A DNA stretch of 64,000 nucleotides from contig NZ_SRRY01000001.1 in the NCBI RefSeq assembly GCF_004792295.1, positions 3,665,501 through 3,729,500 on the forward strand, read 5' to 3'. Positions within the stretch are counted from its first letter, which is position 1; each line of letters begins with the position of its first letter. This document shows, piece by piece, positions 9,098 through 19,369 of the stretch. Position numbers and translations under genes: made by a program. The DNA is from Pseudoalteromonas sp. MEBiC 03607. Its GTDB lineage: Bacteria; Pseudomonadota; Gammaproteobacteria; Enterobacterales; Alteromonadaceae. A model generated the notes under the pieces. That model had not been told where the DNA came from and ran no database searches. It was given only the letters and a program-made list of their open reading frames with translations.

Positions 9098-9737
9098 TGT
9101 TGCCCTTAAACATTTCACCAAATGTGTTTCGTGGTGCAGGTTCTTGAACGTTAATGCTTACATCTTTGCCTTGCTCAGATAAGGTGACTGATTGCTTTTT
9201 AGTGAGCGGTGTTAATTGATTAGGATGCCACACAGTAAAGGTAGTAGGTAAAGTCACGCCGTTAAGAGTCACTTTGCCATCAGCTGTGGTTTTTATGACT
9301 TTGTTCGAATTTGCCACATAGATATACCCCACCATTGAGTCATGAATATTACAACCCAGCACAACAACACCTGGGTCTTCAAAGCGCTCCGGCTGCTCTG
9401 GACGGTCTGAATATAATTTAATATCAAATACTTTACTGTGCTTGAATGAATATACATGGTGGCGAATGTTATCACTGTTAGGAAAGTCCACAGACTGCCC
9501 TGGTTGGATCACTAAAACTGACGGTGAGAATTGTTTATCTACCTGATCCATTATCGCTACTGGCAAGGATTGCGGTGACGAATGTGCTGAACTTTCAAGC
9601 TCAATAACGGCGTTAGCTAAAGGCTCTCCAGATTGATCACGCACAACAAACGAAAGATCTGCAGCGAATAAGTTTATAGAGCTGAAAAATATTGCAAGAC
9701 CACACACAGCGCGAGCACAATGCGCAAAAATCGACAT
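9090..9737 (-). CDS. Periplasmic cupredoxin-like protein ('methylamine utilization' family)
   Basis: An N-terminal signal peptide (to about residue 26, ending LFAA) precedes a 190-residue exported domain. A blue-copper site is visible: His93/His94 in RHHVYS, then Cys129, His132 and Met135 in GCNIHDSM. This resembles plastocyanin-like proteins annotated as methylamine utilization proteins, though no methylamine dehydrogenase genes are nearby and that label should not be trusted. It would bind copper and carry or sense electrons in the periplasm. AAGGA seven bases before the ATG is a good ribosome site. It is the first gene of a four-gene operon. Confidence 0.8.
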   Translation of the reverse strand: MSIFAHCARAVCGLAIFFSSINLFAADLSFVVRDQSGEPLANAVIELESSAHSSPQSLPVAIMDQVDKQFSPSVLVIQPGQSVDFPNSDNIRHHVYSFKHSKVFDIKLYSDRPEQPERFEDPGVVVLGCNIHDSMVGYIYVANSNKVIKTTADGKVTLNGVTLPTTFTVWHPNQLTPLTKKQSVTLSEQGKDVSINVQEPAPRNTFGEMFKGNND

Positions 9738-9770
9738 AATTAGATCCTTGCTTAGCTTAGTTAGCTAATT

Positions 9771-9798
9771 AGTATAGGTTAATCTTAGTTTAAGTTAA
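9771..9798 (-). promoter_or_regulatory. Candidate promoter of the cupredoxin-haemoglobin operon
   Basis: On the minus strand TTAACT (9798-9793) and TATACT (9776-9771) are separated by 16 bases, about 35 bases before the first ATG. The -10 matches at five of six positions and the -35 at four. The stretch between promoter and gene contains overlapping TTAGCTAA-like repeats that could hold a regulator. Confidence 0.4.
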
Positions 9799-9819
9799 TG
9801 ACTAGAAGCGTTAAAAGCA

Positions 9820-9860
9820 AGAAAAAGCCAAGCTGTTTTCTTAGAAAAAAGCTTGGCTTT
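9820..9860 (-). terminator. Terminator of purC
   Basis: AAAGCCAAGCT (9824-9834) pairs perfectly with AGCTTGGCTTT (9850-9860). On the minus strand the stem is followed by a short T run, as needed after purC. Confidence 0.75.
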
Positions 9861-9903
9861 AGTATTATTGACCTAGCAAATTGCTAAATCTGATTGATAA
9901 AAG

Positions 9904-11010
9904 TTAACCGTGCTTAATTAAGCCGTACTCTTTATCTAATATCGCAATGACCTCACTACGAGGATCAGCTGGAATCGTAATTTCTTGACCAATTATTTTG
10001 CTGGCAATGCCAACATAGGTATTAGACACTTCAAGCATCACAGATTCTGGCAATGTGTAATCTTTTGCTAACTGCTCACGCTCATCCATGCGGTCTTTAT
10101 TTAATAACACGTCGCTGTCTGGCACGTTATTAATTAATAACTGACGGAAACCCTCTTTTGAGTTTTCAATAATTTTACCGTCACGATAAGCAGGGCCATC
10201 CCAAATGCGTGATGAATCAGGTGTACCCACTTCATCGATGTAAATAAGCTTATCTGAGCCATCAATGTCTTCAACATAACCAAATTCAAACTTAGTATCG
10301 ACAAAGATTTGGTCTAGCTGTGCAAGTTCATCACTAATCAGCTTAAAGCCCTCAACAAGTAATTGCTCGTATTTAGCGACATCGTCTTCAGACTTAAAGT
10401 TAAAAACAGCTAAGTTATTCGTGATGTTTTCACGCGTGATATTCACATCATCAACTTCTGGAATATCAGCAACACCGCGGATAATACCTTTGGTTGATGG
10501 CGTAATTAACACTTCATCTAGCTTTTGGTTCGCTGCTAGTCCCTCAGGTAAATCAATACCACAGAAATTACGCGTACCTTTAGCGTAATCACGCCACATG
10601 CTACCCGTAATATACTGACGAGCAATCGCTTCTACTTTAACCGTACTCGCTTTACGGACAATCCACACATATGGATGAGGAATATCAACAATGTGATTAC
10701 CTGCAAGGCCTGCTTTATCAAATAACTTAAACCAATGAGATGCCACTGAGTTCAGTGCAATCCCTTTACCTGGCACGCCATTTAAGCCGTTTTCACCTTG
10801 CCAAATACAATCAAACGCTGAAATGCGGTCAGAAATAACCATAATAGCCAGCTCAGTACCTTTTGGAACTTGGTACCCTTTTTCACTAATTAAACGAGCG
10901 CTGTCTTCATCAGTTAACCAATAAACTGAACGCACTTTACCACTATGAACCGCACCTTTTGTACGGATCGGTAAATCATCGTTTACGTCTAAAACTTTAT
11001 AGCTAGTCAT
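9904..11010 (-). CDS. purC: Phosphoribosylaminoimidazole-succinocarboxamide synthase (long form)
   Basis: SAICAR synthase, step 8 of purine synthesis: joins CAIR and aspartate using ATP. Seen are GKVRSVY near the N-terminus, [28 protein letters not shown] and the [12 protein letters not shown] motif of the family. I start it at the ATG at 11010 because GGAG lies five bases upstream; this gives 368 residues, the longer form known from several marine gammaproteobacteria rather than the 237-residue E. coli form. It is transcribed alone between its own promoter and terminator. Confidence 0.95.
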   Translation of the reverse strand: MTSYKVLDVNDDLPIRTKGAVHSGKVRSVYWLTDEDSARLISEKGYQVPKGTELAIMVISDRISAFDCIWQGENGLNGVPGKGIALNSVASHWFKLFDKAGLAGNHIVDIPHPYVWIVRKASTVKVEAIARQYITGSMWRDYAKGTRNFCGIDLPEGLAANQKLDEVLITPSTKGIIRGVADIPEVDDVNITRENITNNLAVFNFKSEDDVAKYEQLLVEGFKLISDELAQLDQIFVDTKFEFGYVEDIDGSDKLIYIDEVGTPDSSRIWDGPAYRDGKIIENSKEGFRQLLINNVPDSDVLLNKDRMDEREQLAKDYTLPESVMLEVSNTYVGIASKIIGQEITIPADPRSEVIAILDKEYGLIKHG

Positions 11011-11076
11011 GCTATCTCCGATAGTATTTGGCATGCTCCTGTGAGCACATGTATGGGATTGGGGTTATGGCCGCCT

Positions 11077-11105
11077 ATAATAATCCAGACGTGCTTAAAG
11101 CTCAA
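11077..11105 (-). promoter_or_regulatory. Sigma-70 promoter of purC
   Basis: On the minus strand TTGAGC (11105-11100) and TATTAT (11082-11077) are separated by exactly 17 bases. No clear PurR palindrome was seen next to it. Confidence 0.6.
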
Positions 11106-11173
11106 TCATTGCCCGGTTATCTGCGCATAATCAAGAACGCTAAACACAATAAATAATTCACGATTCTGTAATT

Positions 11174-11203
11174 TTGCTGTCATAACCGCGATTTCGTTAT
11201 AAT
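11174..11203 (+). promoter_or_regulatory. Candidate promoter of the 11228-14804 gene group
   Basis: A perfect TATAAT at 11198-11203 lies 18 bases after TTGCTG at 11174-11179. The -35 is weak. The start point would be near 11210, just before the AGGAGG ribosome site at 11217-11222. Confidence 0.5.
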
Positions 11204-11227
11204 ATTGTCTCGCAATAGGAGGTGTTC

Positions 11228-12301
11228 TTGGATTATTTAGCAGCTACAGCAGACAAAAAATACTTAATGTATATTTCTCAAAACTACTCTTACGCTATTT
11301 TGCGCCCTTTACAGAAAGAGATTCTAGCGCGCGGAGGCGAAGTAAAATGGTTTTTAGAGGGTGATGAAGTTAATCCTGACTTTTTGCACTCTGATGAATC
11401 TTGTCTCACTTCAATTGAATCGGTAATAGATTGGAATCCGGATATTTCTTTTATACCTGGCAATATTATTCCAAACTTTATACCCGGTAAAAAAGTAGCT
11501 GTTTTTCATGGCTTTAACTCAGGAAAGTTAAATCGAAGAGGATATGAAGATCACTTCAATATAAGAGGTTGTTTTGACTTATATTGCACTCAAGGCCCAA
11601 ATACGAGTAAAAGATTTTCAGAGTTAGCTAAAGCACATGGCTTTTTTATAACCAAAGAAACAGGTTGGCCAACTCTTGATCCGTTATTTTCGAAAATGGC
11701 GAACAATCCATACATAGATGAAAGCGATCAAAGGCAAACGCTTTTAATTTGTTCAACATTTTCTCGCAACCTATCTCTTGCCCCTAAATTATACGAGCAG
11801 ATAAAAGCGTACAGTGAGCAAGGAAAGTGGCGTATTTTAATGCAGTTTCACCCGAAAATGCCAAGCGAGCTTGTTGCGAAATACAAAGCGCTTCAAAATG
11901 AGAATCTTACCTTTGTCGAGACCGATAATGTATTACCGCTATTACAAGCGGCAGATGTCATGCTATGTGATACCTCGTCTATTTTGTTGATGTTTATCTT
12001 ACAAAGAAAGCCTGTTGTCACTTTCTGTAACCAAGCACCTGGCGAACACCTAATAGATATCACTGATGCCGATAAGCTAACTGAGGCGATAGATTATGCC
12101 TTTACACGACCAGCTGAATTAATGGAAAAAATTGAGCAGTTTTGTAAACAGCTTCACCCTTATCAAGACGGCTTATCGAGTCAACGTGTACTTGCTGCAA
12201 GCAATGAATTACTATTGAGCAATCCAGCACTTAAGCCAAAACCACGTAACTTTATTCGTAACTTTAAGATGCGCAAAAAATTAAATTACTGGCGATGGTA
12301 A
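11228..12301 (+). CDS. CDP-glycerol glycerophosphotransferase family protein
   Basis: I start this at TTG 11228, five bases after a perfect AGGAGG; the product is 357 residues. Family landmarks are FHGFNSGKLNRRGYEDHF, CTQGPNTSKRF, FHPKMP, and ADVMLCDTSSILLMFILQRKP near the C-terminal third. It likely transfers glycerol phosphate (or a related polyol phosphate) from a CDP donor to a surface glycan. It is a distant paralogue of the protein at 4389-5456. The ABC genes start 16 bases downstream, but whether they share its function is unclear. Confidence 0.75.
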   Translation: MDYLAATADKKYLMYISQNYSYAILRPLQKEILARGGEVKWFLEGDEVNPDFLHSDESCLTSIESVIDWNPDISFIPGNIIPNFIPGKKVAVFHGFNSGKLNRRGYEDHFNIRGCFDLYCTQGPNTSKRFSELAKAHGFFITKETGWPTLDPLFSKMANNPYIDESDQRQTLLICSTFSRNLSLAPKLYEQIKAYSEQGKWRILMQFHPKMPSELVAKYKALQNENLTFVETDNVLPLLQAADVMLCDTSSILLMFILQRKPVVTFCNQAPGEHLIDITDADKLTEAIDYAFTRPAELMEKIEQFCKQLHPYQDGLSSQRVLAASNELLLSNPALKPKPRNFIRNFKMRKKLNYWRW

Positions 12302-12317
12302 CAATTGATAGGTCGTT

Positions 12318-13002
12318 ATGATCACGCTTGCAAACGTGCTATTCAAGTGGCACACAAAACAACCTGAGCCGACGATCAATATTTCTAAATTAGATATTGA
12401 TCAAGGCGAACATGTTTTTCTTCATGGTCCAAGCGGCTGTGGTAAATCAACCTTATTATCACTGCTCGCTGGTGTTACTATTCCTAATCAAGGTCGTATC
12501 GAATTACTTAATAAAGCGATAAACGAGCTTAGCAACAGTCAACGTGACCGTTTTCGTGCCGACCACATAGGGTATATTTTTCAAAGCTTTAATCTATTAC
12601 CTTATTTATCCCCTATTGAAAACGTAACTTTAGGATGCCAGTTTTCAAAACAAAGGCAAACAAACGCATTAAAAAATAGTGCAACATTAGCAGCAGAGGC
12701 AAGCCGCTTACTCAGTGCTTTAGGGCTAAATGATTCCTTGCAACATCAAGCCGTTGCACAGCTTAGTATTGGTCAACAACAAAGAGTTGCTGCTGCGCGT
12801 GCTTTTATAGGCAGCCCTGAAATTATCATTGCAGATGAACCTACCTCAGCACTCGATACACAAAATCGCCAAGCCTTCGTAAAATTATTATTTGAGCAAG
12901 CAAGCGCGGCAAATAGCACGCTGGTGTTTGTCAGTCATGATGAAACACTACAAACATTATTTACTCGTAGTATCAGCCTTGTCGAGTTACAAGGAGGCAC
13001 AC

Positions 13003-13016
<14 letters not shown>
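12318..13016 (+). CDS. ABC transporter ATP-binding protein (LolD/MacB type)
   Basis: The 232-residue protein has Walker A GPSGCGKST at residues 37-45, a Q-loop region QSFNLLPYLS, a slightly altered signature LSIGQQQR, Walker B IIIADEP and a switch His in FVSHDE. This layout is that of LolD/MacB/FtsE-type ATPases, which work with FtsX-like permeases rather than ordinary importers. The permease gene begins within its last 14 bases, so the two are translationally coupled. Confidence 0.9.
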
Positions 13017-14307
<1,291 letters not shown>

Positions 14308-14315
14308 GGAATGTT

Positions 14316-14804
14316 ATGCCGTTTTTTCGAAAACTCGTCGCTTTAGTCACATTATTTGTGTGCGCTACAGCCAATGCTGGCGCACCAAAAGAAATTTTCT
14401 GGGAAGATTTAATTCCCAAAGGTCATGTCCAAATCGACACCCAAGCACAAGCAAACCATGAAGGTAGCGAGCAAAACTGGGTGCAACCAGACCTTGATGC
14501 ACCTGTGGTGAAAGAGCTTGATGGAAAATCAGTGAGTTTGCCTGGTTTTGTGGTACCACTAGAAGGCGATAGCGAAGTGATCACCGAGTTTTTACTAGTG
14601 CCTTATTTTGGAGCGTGTATTCACGTACCACCACCGCCACCAAACCAAATTGTGCATGTTACTATTAAAGGCGGTGTGCCAATCGAAAGCCTGTACGATG
14701 CGATCGTAGTGACAGGCGTTATCAGCACCGAAACCTGGTCTGGTGAAATTGCTCAAGTAGGCTACAAGATGAAAGCCGTTGGCGTAGCACCATTTGAGTT
14801 ATAA
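14316..14804 (+). CDS. DUF3299 family exported protein
   Basis: A signal peptide (about 1-20, ending TANA) leads into EIFWEDLIPKG, then SLPGFVVPLEGD and FGACIHVPPPPPNQIVHV, which mark DUF3299. The conserved Cys-Ile-His followed by a proline run could bind metal or contact a partner. It starts 9 bases after the permease stop and a strong terminator follows, so it is the last gene of the ABC operon. The function of the family is not known to me; periplasmic accessory to the transporter is the natural inference. Confidence 0.8.
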   Translation: MPFFRKLVALVTLFVCATANAGAPKEIFWEDLIPKGHVQIDTQAQANHEGSEQNWVQPDLDAPVVKELDGKSVSLPGFVVPLEGDSEVITEFLLVPYFGACIHVPPPPPNQIVHVTIKGGVPIESLYDAIVVTGVISTETWSGEIAQVGYKMKAVGVAPFEL

Positions 14805-14810
14805 GTTTTT

Positions 14811-14838
14811 AAAGAGCATGCTTTTGCATGCTCTTTAA
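14811..14838. terminator. Bidirectional terminator between DUF3299 gene and RND operon
   Basis: AAAGAGCATGC and GCATGCTCTTT form a perfect 11-base stem around TTTT. It lies between two convergent genes and can serve both, although the T tail is short. Confidence 0.8.
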
Positions 14839-14839
14839 A

Positions 14840-16240
14840 TTAATCCACTACTTTTTCTTTTTCTAATTCCTGTTCGCTCAATTCATACCATCCGCCACCA
14901 AGGGCTTTATAGAGTGTTGCTAGGCTTTGCAGACGGTCATTCTTTGCCTGCGATAACGCTATTTCTGCCGAAAATAACTGCCGCTGGGCATCCATTAAGT
15001 CAAGTGAACTGGCAACACCATTGCTATACCTAAGGCGTGCTAAGCGGTAGTAATCTTGACTACTGAGCACCAAGCTTCTTTGCGCATCATAGCTTTGCTC
15101 TGCCGACTGGTAGTTCGATAACTGATTGCTCACTTCTTGCAGTGCCACCAGCACTGTTTTTTGGTATTTGATACTTGCCTGATAAGCCCGTTGTTCCGCA
15201 ACTGTTAAATTTGCCTGATTGCGGCCCATATTAAATATTGGCATTAACAGCTCTGAGCCCAACAACCAAACCTGCGAATTACTGGCAAGCAAATCACTAA
15301 AATCAGTACTTTCACTTCCAAGCTCAGCATACAAATTAAGTTTTGGAAATAACGCCGCTTTTGCGACCCCAATCTCAGCCATTGCAGCTTGCCATTGATA
15401 CATTGCTTGTTGCACATCTGGTCTACGCTTTAACAGCTCGCTAGGTAACCCTGTTGGTAGTTGCTTAGGAAGGGTTTGCACAGATAATTCATTACCCCCT
15501 TGCACATCAGCATTGGCATCACCAATTAAAAACTTTAACTGATTAATAATCCGCCTTTCACTGTGCTGTAATGGCGGGATCTTCACCTTTGCTGATTCTA
15601 ACTCTACTTCAGCTTGGCGTTGTTCTAGCCCTGAAATAATACCGCCTTTTTTACGAATACGCGCAATTTCAAGCTCTTTCTCACGAAGCTTAATTGTACT
15701 TAGGCTAATTTTTAATTGCTCTTCTACTTCTTTAAGGGCAAAAAACTGCTGCGCCACATCAGCAATCAAGGCGAGCTGCAAGGCATTTCGGGCTTGCTCT
15801 TGGCTATAATAATTTGCCAGTGCGGCTTCGCTTGCGCGCCGGTTGCTGCCAAATAAGTCTAGCTCCCAACTTAAGTAACCTTTTAAATCAAATGAGTTTT
15901 CAGGGCTACTATTAAGCTCTTCTTCTCGTTCTGAGGTAAGCCCTACGCTTACATCAGGCCATAAAGCGGCATCGCTAATCCGATATCGAGCTCGCGCTTC
16001 GATAATTTTCGATTGCGCAATTAACATATCTTGATTATTGACCAGCGCTTGGCTAATCAGTTTTTGCAAATGTGGGTCGCTATATATTTGCTTCCAGCCA
16101 GCTAAAGCTTCAGACTGTGGCGTTGCTGCGGCCCCCATAAAGTTAGTGACTTTGCTATGCTCAGGCACTTCAAAATCAGGGCCAACAGCACAGCCTTGTA
16201 AGCAAGTAAAACAAAACAATGGCAACAATTTATGCATCAA
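14840..16240 (-). CDS. RND efflux outer-membrane lipoprotein (OprM/NodT family)
   Basis: The signal peptide has lipobox LQGC with acylated Cys17, followed by AVGPDFEVP, the typical mature start of OprM/NodT proteins. The 466 residues include the paired periplasmic coiled-coil repeats (for example around ALWPDVSVGLTSE and ALFPKLNLYAELGSES). It forms the trimeric outer-membrane channel of a tripartite pump. It overlaps the inner-membrane pump gene by 11 bases and is the third gene of the operon. Confidence 0.9.
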   Translation of the reverse strand: MMHKLLPLFCFTCLQGCAVGPDFEVPEHSKVTNFMGAAATPQSEALAGWKQIYSDPHLQKLISQALVNNQDMLIAQSKIIEARARYRISDAALWPDVSVGLTSEREEELNSSPENSFDLKGYLSWELDLFGSNRRASEAALANYYSQEQARNALQLALIADVAQQFFALKEVEEQLKISLSTIKLREKELEIARIRKKGGIISGLEQRQAEVELESAKVKIPPLQHSERRIINQLKFLIGDANADVQGGNELSVQTLPKQLPTGLPSELLKRRPDVQQAMYQWQAAMAEIGVAKAALFPKLNLYAELGSESTDFSDLLASNSQVWLLGSELLMPIFNMGRNQANLTVAEQRAYQASIKYQKTVLVALQEVSNQLSNYQSAEQSYDAQRSLVLSSQDYYRLARLRYSNGVASSLDLMDAQRQLFSAEIALSQAKNDRLQSLATLYKALGGGWYELSEQELEKEKVVD

Positions 16241-19200
16241 CTTGCTCCTTTGATAACACTTTAGAGGCGGGTGCTTGCTGTTTTTTCACAAAGCGTGCCG
16301 CGGTAATAAAAAACAGTGGCACTAAAATGATGCCAATAGAGCTTGCCAGTAACATCCCCCCTAAAATAGGCATAGAAACCGACTGCCGACCAACTGCTCC
16401 GGGGCCAGAGGCAAGTACTAACGGCAAAACGCCAAGCACAAAAGAGGCTGCGGTCATTAAGATGGGTCGAAAACGAGAACGGGCGGCTTCTATTGCAGCA
16501 TCAACGGCATTCATACCTTCTTGGTAAAGCTGATTAGCCACTTCAACAATCAATATAGAGTTTTTCGCTGCAAGGCCTATCAATGCAATAAATGCGACTT
16601 GAAAAAATAAGTTGTTTTCATGCCCCGTCACCAAGGTCAATATAGAGGCCCCTAACATGGCAATAGGGCTGATAAGTAATACCGCAAATGGTAATGCCCA
16701 ACTTTCATAAAGCGCTGCTAAAAACAAAAAAACAAACACAATAGCCAAACTCACCGCAATGCCTAGTTGACCGGATGAGCGAATTTCTTGATAAGTTAAG
16801 CCTGTCCATTCATAGCCAATATTTGTTGGTAATTTAGCCACTTCCTCTTTAATTACTTTAATTACGTCACCCGATGCATAGCCAGTAGCTGGTGACACAT
16901 TCACCATGGCACTGGTAAACATATTAAAGCGATTTATCGCAGACGGACCGGTTGTTAGATTAAGCTTAGCAAGCACATTTGATGGCACCATAGCGCCATT
17001 TTTAGAACGCACATAAAATTCGTTGAGGTTTTCTGGGCGTGCTCTAAATTCATCTTCAGCTTGAACTTTAACCCGATAAACTCGGCCAAATAAGTTAAAG
17101 TCGTTAATTGTTGATGAGCCAGTAAGCACTTTCATTGTGCTGTAGACATCGGCAATCGGCACCTCTAATGCCATGGCTTTTTCTCTATCTAACTCTAAAA
17201 ACAGCTGAGGTACTGAGCCACGCAGTGAACTACTTGCTTTAGCAACTTCAGGGCGGTTATTTAAATTTGCCAGTAAAACCTCAAGCGATTCAACTAGGCT
17301 TGTTAAGTTGCCTCCTGTTTTTTCTTGTAGTGCAAACTCAACGCCAGAGCCCGAACCAAGCCCTGCCACAGCTGATGGTTGAAACACATTAAACTCAGCA
17401 TCGGGAATGGCATACAGCTGCTTACGTATATCATTCATCACACTTGTGACCGTAAATCCTTGCTCCGCACGCACTTGCCAAGGTTGTAAAATCACCTCCA
17501 TTTGACCATGCGATTGCGCACTACCAGCACGGCGGTTTTCACCCGCGAGAGTGAACGAATAAGCCACCCCCGCATGGTTCATAACAAATTGGTTTGCTTT
17601 GCTTATTACTTCATTGGTACGTGAGACCGTTGCCGCATCTGGCAAGGTAATATCAACAAAAAAGCGCCCTTGATCTTCTTGCGGCATAAAGCTGCTTGGT
17701 AGTTGGCTAAACATAAAATAGCCTCCTACTAACATAATAAAAAAGGCAATGTAGCTGCGCTTTGCTTTTGCACAGCTAGCCTTTACGAGCCAGGTGTATT
17801 TTTCGCCAATACCTTCAAGCCAGCTATTAAACTTAACAAAAATCTTATTATTTGAGGGGATACTAGGTTTTAAGAAAATCGCACATAAAGCGGGGCTCAA
17901 GGTCAAAGCAACTAAGGTTGATATGAGCACGGCAACGGTAATTGAAATCGCAAATTCACGGTACATAATGCCCGTAATACCGGCTAAAAACGACACCGGC
18001 ACAAACACTGCCGCAAGTACTAAAGACGTTGCTACTATGGCACCTGAAAGCTCTGTCATGGCTTGTTTAGTGGCAGCAACTACCTCCATATTTTGCTCAT
18101 TGATCAGTCGCTCAACACTTTCGACCACCACAATCGCATCATCAACGACGATACCGATTGCCAAAACCATAGCCAATAAACTGACATTGTTGATGGTAAA
18201 ACCAAATGCAGCCAAGGCGATAAAAGTACCAATTATCGACACTGGCACAGCTAAAGCAGGTATCAAGGTCGTTCGCCAATTTTGCAAAAATAAGTACACC
18301 ACTAAAATCACTAAAACTAGTGCTTGAATAAGGGTATTGATCACCTCATTAATCGACAGCTTGATGAACTCAGAGGCATCATAAAAAAGCTGCCATTTCA
18401 CTCCCTTCGGAAAAGCCGCGCTCAAGCGCTCCATCTCTGCCTTAACACGCTCAGTAACCGCTAATGCATTAGAGCCTGGCAACATATAAACCTGTAAAAT
18501 AGTGGCTGGTTGTTCATTGAGTTTTGAGTTTAAGGTATACGCAGAGGAAGCCAGCTCAACCCTTGCGACATCCCGCAAGCGAATCATCGAGCCATCACGA
18601 TTAACTCGCAGCATAATATTATTAAACTCATCAACCTTATTAAGCCTTCCTTGCGCTCGTACCGGAAAGTTAAGTTTAATGGCATCTTTCATAGGTTGTG
18701 CACCTATCTCACCGGCAGCGGCCTCTTTGTTTTGTGCTTTGATTGCTGCACTCACATCATTCACGGTTAATTCATAGCCCGCTAAAATGTCAGGTTTTAA
18801 CCAGACCCGCATAGCATAAGAGCGCGAGCCGGTATTACGAACTCGCCCAACCCCTGGTACGCGCTTTAAAGCCGCTTCAACATTAATGCTGGCATAGTTA
18901 CTCAAGTAGATTTCGTCATAGCGAGGGTCATCAGATGTCAGCGCTAGCTTCAAAAGCTCGACTGAGCTTTCATTAGACACTGTCACCCCTTCAGTTTGCA
19001 CATCAACAGGTAAATTACTGCCAGCTTGGCTTGCTGTATTTTGCACATCTACAAGGGCGAGATCTGGGTCAGTGCCAACATCAAAAGTAAGTGTGATCCC
19101 AACACTCCCCGAGTTAGTGGCCTTTGACTCCATATACAACATGTTTGGCGTGCCATTTAATTCTTGCTCAAGTGGAATAGCTACAGATTCAGATGCGGTT

Positions 19201-19367
19201 TCGGCGGTTGCTCCCGGAAATGAAGCCGACACTTTAACCGATGGCGGGGCGATATCGGGGTATTGATCAATTGGCAAAGTAAAAAGCGAGACCAGGCCAG
19301 TGAGTAAAATAACTAGCGAAATAACAATGGCAAACACCGGGCGCTTAATAAAAAAATGCGAAAACAT
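16230..19367 (-). CDS. RND multidrug efflux pump, inner-membrane subunit (AcrB/MexB type)
   Basis: The 1045-residue length and the FFIKRPVFAIVIS start match HAE1 pumps. The proton-relay aspartates are in GIVVDDAIVVVE of TM4, and GPSA- and SGPGAVGRQ-like motifs are present in the second half. The protein forms a trimer that expels hydrophobic compounds using the proton gradient. Gene order is fusion protein, pump, channel, with gaps of two bases and an 11-base overlap. No TetR or MarR regulator lies next to it, so control must come from elsewhere. Confidence 0.95.
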   Translation of the reverse strand: MFSHFFIKRPVFAIVISLVILLTGLVSLFTLPIDQYPDIAPPSVKVSASFPGATAETASESVAIPLEQELNGTPNMLYMESKATNSGSVGITLTFDVGTDPDLALVDVQNTASQAGSNLPVDVQTEGVTVSNESSVELLKLALTSDDPRYDEIYLSNYASINVEAALKRVPGVGRVRNTGSRSYAMRVWLKPDILAGYELTVNDVSAAIKAQNKEAAAGEIGAQPMKDAIKLNFPVRAQGRLNKVDEFNNIMLRVNRDGSMIRLRDVARVELASSAYTLNSKLNEQPATILQVYMLPGSNALAVTERVKAEMERLSAAFPKGVKWQLFYDASEFIKLSINEVINTLIQALVLVILVVYLFLQNWRTTLIPALAVPVSIIGTFIALAAFGFTINNVSLLAMVLAIGIVVDDAIVVVESVERLINEQNMEVVAATKQAMTELSGAIVATSLVLAAVFVPVSFLAGITGIMYREFAISITVAVLISTLVALTLSPALCAIFLKPSIPSNNKIFVKFNSWLEGIGEKYTWLVKASCAKAKRSYIAFFIMLVGGYFMFSQLPSSFMPQEDQGRFFVDITLPDAATVSRTNEVISKANQFVMNHAGVAYSFTLAGENRRAGSAQSHGQMEVILQPWQVRAEQGFTVTSVMNDIRKQLYAIPDAEFNVFQPSAVAGLGSGSGVEFALQEKTGGNLTSLVESLEVLLANLNNRPEVAKASSSLRGSVPQLFLELDREKAMALEVPIADVYSTMKVLTGSSTINDFNLFGRVYRVKVQAEDEFRARPENLNEFYVRSKNGAMVPSNVLAKLNLTTGPSAINRFNMFTSAMVNVSPATGYASGDVIKVIKEEVAKLPTNIGYEWTGLTYQEIRSSGQLGIAVSLAIVFVFLFLAALYESWALPFAVLLISPIAMLGASILTLVTGHENNLFFQVAFIALIGLAAKNSILIVEVANQLYQEGMNAVDAAIEAARSRFRPILMTAASFVLGVLPLVLASGPGAVGRQSVSMPILGGMLLASSIGIILVPLFFITAARFVKKQQAPASKVLSKEQVDA

Positions 19368-19369
19368 AA

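Noticed and set aside
9090-9737. Methylamine utilization function
   Set aside because: The family label is inherited; no methylamine dehydrogenase or maturation genes are near. Only the cupredoxin fold is supported.
17794-18327. 177-codon open frame on the plus strand
   Set aside because: It is antisense to the RND pump gene, has biased low-complexity composition and no homologous features; it is a shadow of codon usage.
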